23,848 nt of DNA, taken from Akkermansiaceae bacterium UBA6138 (lineage in GTDB: Bacteria; Verrucomicrobiota; Verrucomicrobiia; Verrucomicrobiales; DEV007). How positions within the stretch are numbered: the stretch's first letter is position 1; each line of letters opens with the position of its first letter. The DNA lies in assembly GCA_002422425.1 (NCBI GenBank), contig DIVG01000066.1, forward strand, positions 84,285 to 108,132, given 5' to 3'. The notes beneath the pieces were generated by a model. That model worked only from the letters and a program-made list of their open reading frames with translations, was not told where the DNA came from and made no database searches. A program made the position numbers and the translations under genes. Positions 16,222 through 23,848 of the stretch are shown here, in pieces.

Positions 16222-18711
16222 TTACTTGTTTGCGCTTTCCTTCTGAGCCTCAAGGCGGAGCTGCTCCAAGCGCGACAGCGGTTTTTCCTTCTTCTCGGCC
16301 GCCGCCGCCACCGGGGACGGGGCCGCCTGAGGAGCCGCCACCGCCACCTTCGGCATTGGATCCACCCGGAGGACGGAACCCATCGCCAGGCGATGAACTA
16401 TCGGCTCACCGTCTTTTACGACAGTGACGGTGCAAAAGACGCCTTTATGCTGACCGACGGGGGTTTTATCGGTCGTCACGACCGGAAAACTGAGCCCTTC
16501 AAGATCGGACTTCAGCTTCTGGATCGCCGCCGTCGAGTGGGCGGGAAGCCCGAAAAGCTGCACGTCCGCCTCCCCGCTGAATTCACGGAGCTGCTCAACC
16601 TCCGCAACCATCTCAACAGTCTCCCCCTGCTTCGCGGTTGCCATGCTAATTTTTAACTGAACGAAGGGCTCTTCCACCGAAAGACTGATGAACGGCGAAG
16701 CGGTGAACGCATTCCCCGAACCGCCGTCCGATTCAGCGAGAACCGCAAGATTCCAAGTGTTGAGCTCCGCATTTTCGTTGGCGTTGAGCTCGTATTCAAG
16801 CTCGGTTTCCTTCTCCTTGAAGATCATTGTGGCGGGCGTTGCGATGCCCGGTGGAAGCCAGGGAAAGCGCACCGTGATAGGCTTTTCATAACCCTCCTTG
16901 CGGTGAGCCCGCACCTTCAGCTTCAAAGAACCATTGCGCACGATGGGAACCTTCGGCTGATCGATGGTGATTGAGTAAGGAAGCGCTTCCACCACGGCAA
17001 CCGCCACCTCAGGGTGGTAGCGGGTATAGTAGGGAACCCCGTTCTGCGGGCCCCTCACGAAATCAAGGGCCTGAGTGAACTTCCCAACGACCGGCTTGTC
17101 TCCTTCGAGTGTTTTAACGAGTAACTCATACATGCCTCCTCCGAGGGGAGCCTCGGGAGCCGCTTTGAGAAGAATAGGAAACTGGCTCACCGATTTCGGG
17201 ATCACTCCGCTCTCAAGAGTCACTCCGGCCGGCAGGCTTGGCATCTCGAACTGGAGATCGCCGGCCACCCCGCGCCGGGCAGTGCTGACAACCATGGTGT
17301 AGTAGCCACCCTGGGGAATATTGAACTGCTTCAGATACTGGAAGTCGTTCCGGAGCATCTCCCCCATGGTCACATCAATTCCAGGAGGGGAAACCACCGA
17401 CTCAACCCGGTAGACAAAATCTACCCCGCCGCGTGAAAGCATATCGTTGATTTTAACGAAGTAATCCCCGTCAGCCGGAGCCTTGAAATCAACCCTGCCG
17501 TCTTTCGTTCCGTCCGCATCGTCGCTGGAGCCAAGCGCTCCCATTTTGTCGTTAAAAATAGTGATAACAGGGTCCACCGGCGTCCCGATGGAATTCGCAA
17601 AGACCCGGAACTGGAATGACTGATCCTTCTTTGCCGAGAACCGGAAGAAATCGACATCCCCCTCGGTCTGAAGAACGCCGTTGAAGGCGATCGGCAAAGC
17701 CCCGGCGGGAGTCGCCTCGGTATGGACGTTGTTGGGTTCGTTCTCCAGGATGTTATCAAAAGGACTGAGGCGGACCTCATTCGGTGAAGGGGGCGTCATG
17801 CCCGCGTGCGGGGCAAGAAGGCCGAGTTTATCGTTGAGCGCCGATTCGGGAAGCTTCGTTTTGAATGAATAGGGACCTTTAACATCTCCGAGCATCGTAA
17901 ACTCGATCTCACTGCCCGCCTTCCCCCCGGCGGGATAGATCGCCGTGGGACGCGGGAAATTCCCGATATGGGCCCGATAGCGACCGCGCCCCTGGTAGGC
18001 GGCATCACGAACCTCGACTATGTAGTCACCATCATCCGGAGCCTCGATCGACAGGATCGACTCCTGCTTCAGGAGGGCGGACCCATCGGCTGAGGCAATT
18101 TCGAAGCGGTCTTTATTTAAAATCGCCACGTAGGGGTCGATCGCGATGTTCTGGTTGATGTTGTTGATGCGAAGGCCCTCCACCTCGACCGAAATCCGCT
18201 CCCCTTTTTTGACTGAAATCTGATAATAATCGGTCTCCTCAGGCTTTGCCTCGGCTTCGATCGTGACGTTCATCGGGATCTTCTGAGGAGCGGCGAAATC
18301 GTCATTCGGCTCAACCTCGTCAACATTGGGAAATTGCGATACCCAGAAGTTCCTAGCGTAGCTGATCCCGCTGCGACAGCGAACCCTGAGATGATGTTCA
18401 CCCAGTCGGCAATCAGGAGCAATCACCAGGGTGACATCCACCTTCTTGTCATCGACGACCTGGAGATCCTTGGCGGTAATACCGGGATAATGAAACACAA
18501 CTGCCTCCGCATCGCCAAGGCGATTGCCGATGAGACTGATCTTCACTTCAGTCCCCACCTGACCGCCACGGGGAATTGAGGTGCTGAAGTCAGGCGAAGC
18601 AGCTTCGACAAAATCCCCGGACAAGGCAAGTGCCGCCAGCCCGAAGACTGCCAGCACCTGCTTGAGGGGATTTCGGGAAACTGCACTCTGGGGAGACAGA
18701 ATACGTTTCAT
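16222..18711 (-). CDS. Exported protein with two pre-peptidase C-terminal (PPC) domains
   Basis: This 829-residue secreted protein has a signal sequence (about residues 1-38, ending DFVEAAS). An IPT/TIG-like or Ig-like module follows (IPRGGQVGTEVKISLIGNRL, about 46-125). Two PPC-type domains lie at about 130-242 (VDEVEPNDDF ... APDDGDYIVEVRD) and 321-435 (ILENEPNNVH ... APADGDYFVKIND). Further beta-sandwich segments run to about residue 780. The end is an Ala/Pro-rich linker and a charged, probably helical tail (LSRLEQLRLEAQKESANK). The two PPC domains share EPN near the start and DGDY near the end, so they are paralogous. No catalytic domain is evident, which suggests a binding or scaffold role. 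It lies 25 bp after the DUF1501 gene and 54 bp before the DUF1549 gene. The ATG at 18711 is chosen for the signal peptide; upstream in-frame sequence overlaps DUF1501. Confidence 0.9.
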   Translation of the reverse strand: MKRILSPQSAVSRNPLKQVLAVFGLAALALSGDFVEAASPDFSTSIPRGGQVGTEVKISLIGNRLGDAEAVVFHYPGITAKDLQVVDDKKVDVTLVIAPDCRLGEHHLRVRCRSGISYARNFWVSQFPNVDEVEPNDDFAAPQKIPMNVTIEAEAKPEETDYYQISVKKGERISVEVEGLRINNINQNIAIDPYVAILNKDRFEIASADGSALLKQESILSIEAPDDGDYIVEVRDAAYQGRGRYRAHIGNFPRPTAIYPAGGKAGSEIEFTMLGDVKGPYSFKTKLPESALNDKLGLLAPHAGMTPPSPNEVRLSPFDNILENEPNNVHTEATPAGALPIAFNGVLQTEGDVDFFRFSAKKDQSFQFRVFANSIGTPVDPVITIFNDKMGALGSSDDADGTKDGRVDFKAPADGDYFVKINDMLSRGGVDFVYRVESVVSPPGIDVTMGEMLRNDFQYLKQFNIPQGGYYTMVVSTARRGVAGDLQFEMPSLPAGVTLESGVIPKSVSQFPILLKAAPEAPLGGGMYELLVKTLEGDKPVVGKFTQALDFVRGPQNGVPYYTRYHPEVAVAVVEALPYSITIDQPKVPIVRNGSLKLKVRAHRKEGYEKPITVRFPWLPPGIATPATMIFKEKETELEYELNANENAELNTWNLAVLAESDGGSGNAFTASPFISLSVEEPFVQLKISMATAKQGETVEMVAEVEQLREFSGEADVQLFGLPAHSTAAIQKLKSDLEGLSFPVVTTDKTPVGQHKGVFCTVTVVKDGEPIVHRLAMGSVLRVDPMPKVAVAAPQAAPSPVAAAAEKKEKPLSRLEQLRLEAQKESANK

Positions 18712-18736
18712 GATAGGTGGTTGGATAGGATCAAAA

Positions 18737-20071
18737 TTAAGCCGAAGCCTTAGCAATAATGTCATCAATGACACTACCACCATCAACGATCTCCATCGGA
18801 CGCGGCCCGGGAGCGATCAGTTCCTTATCGGCATTGATTCCCATCTGGGCATAAACCGTCTTGGCGAAGGACTCGACATCGACCGGATTTTCATCAGGCT
18901 CGGCCGCGAGCGAATCGGAACTGCCGTAGACATAACCGCGTTTAATTCCGCCACCGGCAAGCATTGTCGAGAAAACCTTGGGCCAGTGATCACGACCGTC
19001 GGTCTTGTTGATCTTCGGCGTGCGGCCGAATTCGGAAGAGACCATTACGAGCGTAGAGTCAAGAAGACCGCGCTCGTCAAGATCAGTGAGAAGAGCGGCA
19101 AGCGCCTGATCGAAGGCCGGAACCTGGCTGGCGATACCGGCCTGAATGCGGTCGTGCATATCCCATGAACCGTAAGTCAGGGTAACAAGACGAACACCCG
19201 CCTCAACAAGACGACGACCGAGGAGCATCCGCATCCCCGCCGTGTTTTTGCCGTAGCGCTCCTTCATCTTCTCATCCTCCTTCGAAAGATCAAAAGCCTC
19301 GCGGGCCTCGGCGGAACCGATCAGGCTGTAGGCCTTCTGGTAGAAACTATCCATCGCATCAATCGAATCAGCCTGCTCCATGTTGCGGAAGTGGCTGTCA
19401 ACCGCTTCAAGCATGGTGCGACGGCGCTCGAAACGAGCATTGTCTACCCCGCCGGGAAGAGTCAGGTCACGGACCTGGAAGCCCTTGTCGGCTGCCGGAT
19501 CACTCCCGACCGAGAAAGGGCCATACATCGAGCTAAGGTAGCCGGTGCCGGCGAACTCATTCGGGACATTGGGGACACAAACATAGGGAGGAAGGTTCTT
19601 GCGTGAACCGAACTCATGGGAAATGACCGAACCGAAACTGGGGAACTGGATGGCAGGGCTCGGACGATAGCCGGTGAACATGTTGTGGGTGCCGCGCTCG
19701 TGCGCCGCCTCACCGTGCGTCATCGAGCGAATCACCGTCATTTTATCCGCCACCTTGGCGAGGTGCTTGAAGTTCTCACTGAACTGAAGACCGTCCACAT
19801 TCGTGTTGATCGCATTGTAAGGGCCGCGGTACTCAACCGGAGCATACGGCTTGGGATCCCAGGTCTCCTGATGGGCTGAACCGCCGGGCAGGAAGATATG
19901 AATCAGGGACTTGGCCACGCCCTCCTTGGATTCGTAGAATTTCGCCTGAGCGCGAGCCTCGACCTTGAGGAGCTCCGGAAGAGCCAGACCGATTCCTCCG
20001 GCGAAGCCGACCTGCAAAAATTCACGGCGATTTGCCATGCCTGATTTAAAGAATCCTGTGCAGCCTTTCAT
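18737..20071 (-). CDS. Tat-exported DUF1501 protein
   Basis: This 444-residue DUF1501 protein belongs to the alkaline phosphatase/sulfatase-like fold group by family knowledge. The N-terminus MKGCTGFFKSGMANRREFLQ has a twin-arginine motif (Arg15-Arg16) before a hydrophobic stretch (VGFAGGIGLALPELL), so it is probably exported folded through Tat. Visible family motifs are FLPGGSAHQETWDPKP (60-75), MTHGEAAHERGTHNMFTGYRP (starting at 117), TYGSWDMHD (299-307), SSEFGRTPKIN (345-355) and GRDHWP (359-364). The histidines and acidic residues in these are candidate metal ligands. It is the first gene of the leftward unit, behind a candidate promoter. I chose the ATG at 20071; an ATG at 20038 (MANRREFLQ) would also keep the Tat motif. 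Enzymatic activity is not established for the family. Confidence 0.93.
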   Translation of the reverse strand: MKGCTGFFKSGMANRREFLQVGFAGGIGLALPELLKVEARAQAKFYESKEGVAKSLIHIFLPGGSAHQETWDPKPYAPVEYRGPYNAINTNVDGLQFSENFKHLAKVADKMTVIRSMTHGEAAHERGTHNMFTGYRPSPAIQFPSFGSVISHEFGSRKNLPPYVCVPNVPNEFAGTGYLSSMYGPFSVGSDPAADKGFQVRDLTLPGGVDNARFERRRTMLEAVDSHFRNMEQADSIDAMDSFYQKAYSLIGSAEAREAFDLSKEDEKMKERYGKNTAGMRMLLGRRLVEAGVRLVTLTYGSWDMHDRIQAGIASQVPAFDQALAALLTDLDERGLLDSTLVMVSSEFGRTPKINKTDGRDHWPKVFSTMLAGGGIKRGYVYGSSDSLAAEPDENPVDVESFAKTVYAQMGINADKELIAPGPRPMEIVDGGSVIDDIIAKASA

Positions 20072-20101
20072 AGTAGTTTTCGAGTTTTTGGTTGGTGGAC
20101 T

Positions 20102-20130
20102 ATAAAAATCTCTTTTCACCCTAATCTCAA
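20102..20130 (-). promoter_or_regulatory. Candidate sigma-70-type promoter for the DUF1501 unit
   Basis: On the minus strand TTGAGA (20130-20125, five of six to consensus) and TTTTAT (20107-20102, four of six) stand 17 bases apart. An overlapping TATAGT matches the -10 box better but at 20-base spacing. The implied leader is about 25 bases, A/C-rich and without a Shine-Dalgarno sequence. Sigma specificity in this lineage is assumed. Confidence 0.45.
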
Positions 20131-20131
20131 G

Positions 20132-20159
20132 AGACGTCTTTACGTAGAGCGCGTCTACG
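20132..20159. promoter_or_regulatory. Palindrome plus perfect inverted repeat beside the DUF1501 promoter
   Basis: AGACGTCT at 20132-20139 is a perfect 8-bp palindrome directly abutting the candidate -35 box. CGTAGA (20143-20148) and TCTACG (20154-20159) form a perfect inverted repeat around a 5-base spacer. The position just upstream of the promoter suits a regulator-binding site for the leftward unit. No regulator gene is in the window. Confidence 0.45.
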
Positions 20160-20273
20160 GATACGGAAGGGGGCCAATTTGAGCCATGGCCCATCCGCAT
20201 TTTCGCTATGCGATTCCGCAAGACGAACAGAAGAAATTATCGTATATTTTTCCAATATTTCGAATGATTTGAC

Positions 20274-20303
20274 CGAGAGGCATGTAAAAACCGACCTCTC
20301 TCG
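20274..20303 (+). other. Leader hairpin upstream of the cytochrome-WD40 gene
   Basis: GAGAGG (20275-20280) can pair with CCTCTC (20295-20300), or in a shifted register CGAGAG (20274-20279) with CTCTCG (20298-20303). It lies about 30 bases before the ATG at 20333, so it would form in the 5' leader if transcription starts upstream. Whether it controls translation or marks a protein-binding site is unknown. Confidence 0.4.
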
Positions 20304-20332
20304 AATTCCACCCGTCGCAAAGCTCATTGTCC

Positions 20333-23300
20333 ATGAAATCCACCGTATCCCTTACCTTTACGCTGTTGTTCACGGGGCTGCAGGCCCTTACCGCCGCAGA
20401 CGAAGCGGCCAAGGTCACCTTCGCCGACGATGTTTTTCCGATTCTCGACAGCAAGTGCATCAGTTGCCACAACACCGACGAGGCCAAAGGAGGGCTCGAT
20501 CTCGCCAGCTTTGGAGCGACGATGAGCGGCGGATCAGGTGGTGCCGTGGTCATTTCGGAGAATCCCAAATCCTCCCGTCTGTATACTCTTGCGGCCCACA
20601 CCGAAGAGCCGATCATGCCGCCGCGGGGCACGAAGGCGACCGATGCGGAGCTGAAAATCATCGCCGACTGGATCAGCGGCGGCCTCCTCGAAACCAAAAA
20701 TTCGAAGGCACGGAAGTCTGACAAACCCAAGGTCGATCTTAATTCGATCACCTCAACCGGCAAGCCCGAAGGCCCCCCGGCCATGCCTGAGCATCTTATT
20801 CTCGAGCCCTCGGTGGTGACCGAGCGCCCCAACTCTGTCCCTGCGCTTGCCCACAGCCCCTGGGCACCCATCCTCGCCGTAGCCGGACAAAAACAGATTC
20901 TCCTTTACCACTCCGCCGATTATGACTTGCTCGGCGTCCTTCCCTACCCCGAAGGGTTTCCCCAGACCCTCTCCTTCAGCCCGAACGGCGCCTATCTCTT
21001 CTGCGGAGGCGGCCGCGCCGGCAAGTCCGGCAATGTCGTCGCCTGGGACATCAAGAGCGGTGAGCGCGTCCTCGAAGTTGGCAAGGAGTTCGACATCGTG
21101 CTTGGTGCCGACGTCTCCCCTAACCTGAAAAACGCCGTCATGGGCGGTCCCGGCCGGGTCATCAAGCTCTGGGACACCGTTGCCGGCGAACAGCTCAACG
21201 CGGTCAAGAAGCACACCGACTGGCTTCTCACCGCCGCCTACAGCCCCGACGGCGTCATTTACGCCACCGGCGACCGCAACGGAGGCCTCTACGTCTGGGA
21301 GGCGGCGACCGGTTACGAATTTTACACCCTCAGGGGTCACACCCTCGCCGTCACTGATCTCGACTGGCGCATGGACGGCAACGTCCTCGCTTCGAGCAGC
21401 GAAGACGGTTCCGTGATGCTCTGGGAGATGAACGGCGGCACCCAGATCAGGAAAATCGACGCCCACCCCGGGGGCGTCCAGGGCGTCGATTTCGCCCCTG
21501 ACGGCACCATCGCCACGGTCGGCCGCGACAAGAATGTCAAGATCTGGAAGGCCGACGGCACAGCGGTCCGCACCATCGCCGCCTCGGACGACATCGTCCT
21601 GAGCGTTGCCGTCAGCGAGGACAGCAAGCGGGTTTTCACCGGCGACATCCACGGCAACATCAAGGGCTGGGATATTGCCACCGGAGCCGAGCTGGCGAAA
21701 GTGGATTCCAACCCCCCCCCGATCGAGCAGCAGCTCGCCTACTCCGAAAAACGCATCGGGGAGCTCACCGGTCGGTTACCCGCGCTTGAAGAAGGCATCA
21801 AGGCCGCCTCGGCCGAACTGACCGCCGCCCGCGCTGAGCTGGCCGAGATCGACAAGCGCCTCGCCGCCGCTACCCAGAACCGGGAGGCTCAAAATGCTGC
21901 CGTGGCCAAGCTCGACGGGACGATCAAGGCTCTGACCCCGGCAGTCGCCGCACTCCAGGAAGCCGCCAATACGAAACACGCCGCTTTGAAGACGGTCAAC
22001 GAGGCTCTTGCTGCCGCCACCGCCGGTCTTAAGCCTCAAGAGGACGCCGCCGCCGCCGCCACCGCCGCTCTCACCACGAAAGAAACCTCCCTTCAGACTG
22101 CCATCGCCGCACTCAGCGCAATGAACGCGGCTGCCGCCAAACCAGCCCTCACTCCTGAACAGAAAACGCAACACGATACCCTTGCCGCCGCCCTGGATGC
22201 TGCCGCGAAGGCCCGTCAGGCCGCTGATCAGGTCGTAGCCGCGCGCACCAGCGAGCAGACCACCCTGGCAGGACAATTTGAGGAAGCGAAAAAACTCCTC
22301 GCCGCTGCCGGGCCCGGTGCCGCTCAGGCAAAAGCCGCCGCCGATGCAGCCGCTGCCACCCTCGCAACCGCCACGGCGGAAAAACAAAGAGCCGACGCCG
22401 CTCTCGCCGCCGCTTCCGCCAACGGTCAGACCCCTGCTCCTGAAATCGCCGCTGCCGCCAAAGCCGCCACTGACCGTCTCAACACCGCCACTGCGGCAAA
22501 CACCACCGCCACCGCGAACCTTGCCGCAGCCGAAGCAAACAACCGCAAAGCCGCCGAAGTGATGCAGCAGGCGGACGCGAAAATGAAGGCTGTCGCCGCC
22601 GCCCTCGCCGCCGCGAAAACCGATCAGGCAGCCAGGGCCGACGCCCTCGCCAAAGCGGACGCCGCCCTTAAACCTCTCCGCGACCTCGCCGCCGCCGGGG
22701 CAGAGAGCCTGAAAAAAGCCCAGGCCGATCTCGCCGCGAAGACTACCGCCTCCCAGCAGGCCGAAAAGGCGCGCAACGATGCCAGGGCGGCCGCCGATCA
22801 GGCCGCCGCCCTCGTCGCCGCGACCAGCGCCAAAATCACTGAGCTGAAAGGGAAGGTCGCCCCCGCCCAGACTGAAGCGACCGCCGCCGGTGCCGCTCTC
22901 GCCGCGAAGCAGAAGGAACTGGCGGATGCGAAGACCGCCCTTGCCACCGCCCAGGCCGAGCAGAAGAAGGCCGAGGAGCTCATCGCCGCGACTACGAAAC
23001 AAAAAGAAGCGTCCACTGCCAAAGTAGCCGCCGTTGTCGCCAAGGAAGCCGAGACGAAAAAGTCCGTCGAGCTTGCCAAAGCCGATCTCCAAAACAGCCA
23101 GTTCCTGCAGAAAAAGTGGCAGGCCGCCGCGATTAACCTGACCGCGATGCGCGAGTCCGAGAATCTCGACGACATGGCCGTGAGACTCGATGACATGGTC
23201 GGTGAAGAAACCGAAGCAAAGAAGAGCGTCGAGCAGGCTGCAGTGGCGCGCGCCGAGGCCGAGACCACCCTCGCCACGGCCAGGAAAACGGTCGAGACCG

Positions 23301-23821
23301 GCACCCTCGCCCTCCAGGAAAAATCCGCTTCCGTCCTTGATCGCGCCTTGAAACTTGTCGCGAGCCGCGCTGTCGCCGAACTGCGTGAGGGAGCGATCCA
23401 GCACCAGCCCGCCCTGAGTGTCATCTCCGCCGCCGACATGCCTCCCGCGACCGAGGCCTCCGAGCGCAAGGCCGGGATCGGCATCGTAGCCGCCGAGACG
23501 CTCTCCTACAAAACACCCGAAGAGATCACCGCTGAAGTCTCCCATCTGAAGTCACGGCTCACCGAGCTCGAACAGTTCCTCGCCAACACCTACGTTGAGG
23601 CAACGAAGACAAAGACCACCGTTCTCGCCGCCGATCAGGTCGCCCGGGAGACTCCCCAGGTCATCGCCGAGCGCGCCAAGGCCGAGGAACAGGCGGCGAG
23701 GGAACTCGCCGAGGCCGAAGCTGAGCGCAAACGCCAGGAGCAGGCCCTCGCCGATCAGAAAAAGCACATCGAGGAACTCCGGGCCAAATACCTCGCGACG
23801 CTGCCGAAACGCGAGGGGTAG
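20333..23821 (+). CDS. Exported PSCyt1 cytochrome - seven-bladed WD40 propeller - long coiled-coil protein
   Basis: This 1162-residue fusion begins with a signal peptide (MKSTVSLTFTLLFTGLQALTA). A PSCyt1 c-type heme domain follows, with CISCH at 42-46 and candidate distal Met in PIMPPRGTK at about 95. A propeller spans about residues 168-460; I count seven blades ending in WD-like positions such as VVAWDI, IKLWDT, LYVWEA, VMLWEM, VKIWKA and IKGWDI, so it looks complete. Residues about 463-1000 are alanine/lysine/glutamate-rich coiled coil, broken by prolines at roughly 30-80-residue intervals. A C-terminal part (about 1000-1162) ends in another charged helix. The ATG at 20333 is chosen over the TTG at 20327 because it opens the signal peptide. 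It is divergent from DUF1501, and its heme domain is clearly paralogous to that of the DUF1549 protein. A scaffold or electron-transfer role is inferred. Confidence 0.92.
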   Translation: MKSTVSLTFTLLFTGLQALTAADEAAKVTFADDVFPILDSKCISCHNTDEAKGGLDLASFGATMSGGSGGAVVISENPKSSRLYTLAAHTEEPIMPPRGTKATDAELKIIADWISGGLLETKNSKARKSDKPKVDLNSITSTGKPEGPPAMPEHLILEPSVVTERPNSVPALAHSPWAPILAVAGQKQILLYHSADYDLLGVLPYPEGFPQTLSFSPNGAYLFCGGGRAGKSGNVVAWDIKSGERVLEVGKEFDIVLGADVSPNLKNAVMGGPGRVIKLWDTVAGEQLNAVKKHTDWLLTAAYSPDGVIYATGDRNGGLYVWEAATGYEFYTLRGHTLAVTDLDWRMDGNVLASSSEDGSVMLWEMNGGTQIRKIDAHPGGVQGVDFAPDGTIATVGRDKNVKIWKADGTAVRTIAASDDIVLSVAVSEDSKRVFTGDIHGNIKGWDIATGAELAKVDSNPPPIEQQLAYSEKRIGELTGRLPALEEGIKAASAELTAARAELAEIDKRLAAATQNREAQNAAVAKLDGTIKALTPAVAALQEAANTKHAALKTVNEALAAATAGLKPQEDAAAAATAALTTKETSLQTAIAALSAMNAAAAKPALTPEQKTQHDTLAAALDAAAKARQAADQVVAARTSEQTTLAGQFEEAKKLLAAAGPGAAQAKAAADAAAATLATATAEKQRADAALAAASANGQTPAPEIAAAAKAATDRLNTATAANTTATANLAAAEANNRKAAEVMQQADAKMKAVAAALAAAKTDQAARADALAKADAALKPLRDLAAAGAESLKKAQADLAAKTTASQQAEKARNDARAAADQAAALVAATSAKITELKGKVAPAQTEATAAGAALAAKQKELADAKTALATAQAEQKKAEELIAATTKQKEASTAKVAAVVAKEAETKKSVELAKADLQNSQFLQKKWQAAAINLTAMRESENLDDMAVRLDDMVGEETEAKKSVEQAAVARAEAETTLATARKTVETGTLALQEKSASVLDRALKLVASRAVAELREGAIQHQPALSVISAADMPPATEASERKAGIGIVAAETLSYKTPEEITAEVSHLKSRLTELEQFLANTYVEATKTKTTVLAADQVARETPQVIAERAKAEEQAARELAEAEAERKRQEQALADQKKHIEELRAKYLATLPKREG

Positions 23822-23826
23822 GTTCG

Positions 23827-23848
23827 CGGCCCACCGGCCCACCGGCCC
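23827..23848. repeat. GC-rich 8-bp tandem repeat at the window edge
   Basis: The unit CGGCCCAC occurs at 23827-23834 and 23835-23842 and continues as CGGCCC to the edge, giving 2.75 visible copies. It starts 5 bp after the stop of the cytochrome-WD40 gene. The total copy number lies outside the window. Confidence 0.65.

Larger units (their letters stand above)
20072..20332. promoter_or_regulatory. Divergent control region of the cytochrome/DUF1501 cassette
   Basis: This 261-bp gap separates the leftward DUF1501 unit from the rightward cytochrome-WD40 gene. Besides the promoter and operator-like repeats listed separately, it holds GGGCCA-N10-TGGCCC (20171-20192), CGCAT-N7-ATGCG (20196-20212) and ATATT-N5-AATAT (20244-20258). 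An A/T-rich core runs from about 20230 to 20270. I could not assign a -35/-10 pair for the rightward gene; TTGACC at 20269-20274 has no partner at usable spacing. Confidence 0.55.

Noticed and set aside
21776..23545. Minus-strand 589-codon glycine-rich open frame
   Set aside because: The glycine runs are the complement of the GCC alanine codons in the coiled-coil region; no start context or family motif supports it.
1..23848. Search for tRNA, rRNA, CRISPR arrays, transposases, integrases and defence genes
   Set aside because: I read both strands and found no supporting sequence for any of these; the window is almost fully occupied by the genes listed.

Overview
The window most likely comes from a Gram-negative member of the Planctomycetes-Verrucomicrobia-Chlamydiae (PVC) group, and Verrucomicrobiota seems the best fit. 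The main reason is the cassette at 13254-23821. It combines PSCyt1/PSCyt2/PSD1 cytochrome-like proteins (DUF1549/DUF1553), a Tat-exported DUF1501 protein, a PPC-domain protein and a cytochrome-WD40 fusion, all families concentrated in that group. High GC and the lack of a clear Shine-Dalgarno sequence before any of the genes fit but do not prove this. The phylum call is inference. I see no rRNA, tRNA, CRISPR array, transposase or phage gene.

Left part (1-6728): the 5' part of a MoxR-type AAA+ ATPase gene runs leftward off the edge. Divergent from it is a rightward run: dihydrofolate reductase, a DedA-family membrane protein, an FtsX-type ABC permease, a LolA-like exported protein and an M20 metallopeptidase. 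The last three are tightly spaced (11-bp gap, then a 4-bp overlap) and are probably one transcript. The M20 gene overlaps tail to tail by 21 bp with a leftward amidohydrolase of the fuconolactonase-like type (COG3618).

Middle (6741-13096): a leftward gene encodes an exported protein of 2108 residues, mostly beta-sandwich in appearance and alpha-2-macroglobulin-like. It lacks a thioester motif and carries what looks like a duplicated module near residues 446-582 and 1935-2079. A short 8-nt-period repeat separates it from the amidohydrolase.

Right part (13254-23821): a leftward three-gene unit runs DUF1501, PPC-domain protein, then triheme-type PSCyt1/DUF1549/DUF1553 protein. It ends at a convincing Rho-independent terminator read on the minus strand. 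Divergent from it, across a 261-bp control region rich in inverted repeats, is a 1162-residue fusion of signal peptide, PSCyt1 heme domain, seven-bladed WD40 propeller and a very long alanine-rich coiled coil. All four products carry export signals. The layout suggests a co-regulated periplasmic or cell-surface heme-protein assembly whose function I cannot name. This cassette is the best candidate in the window for an undescribed system. Its component families are known, but their joint function is not established to my knowledge.
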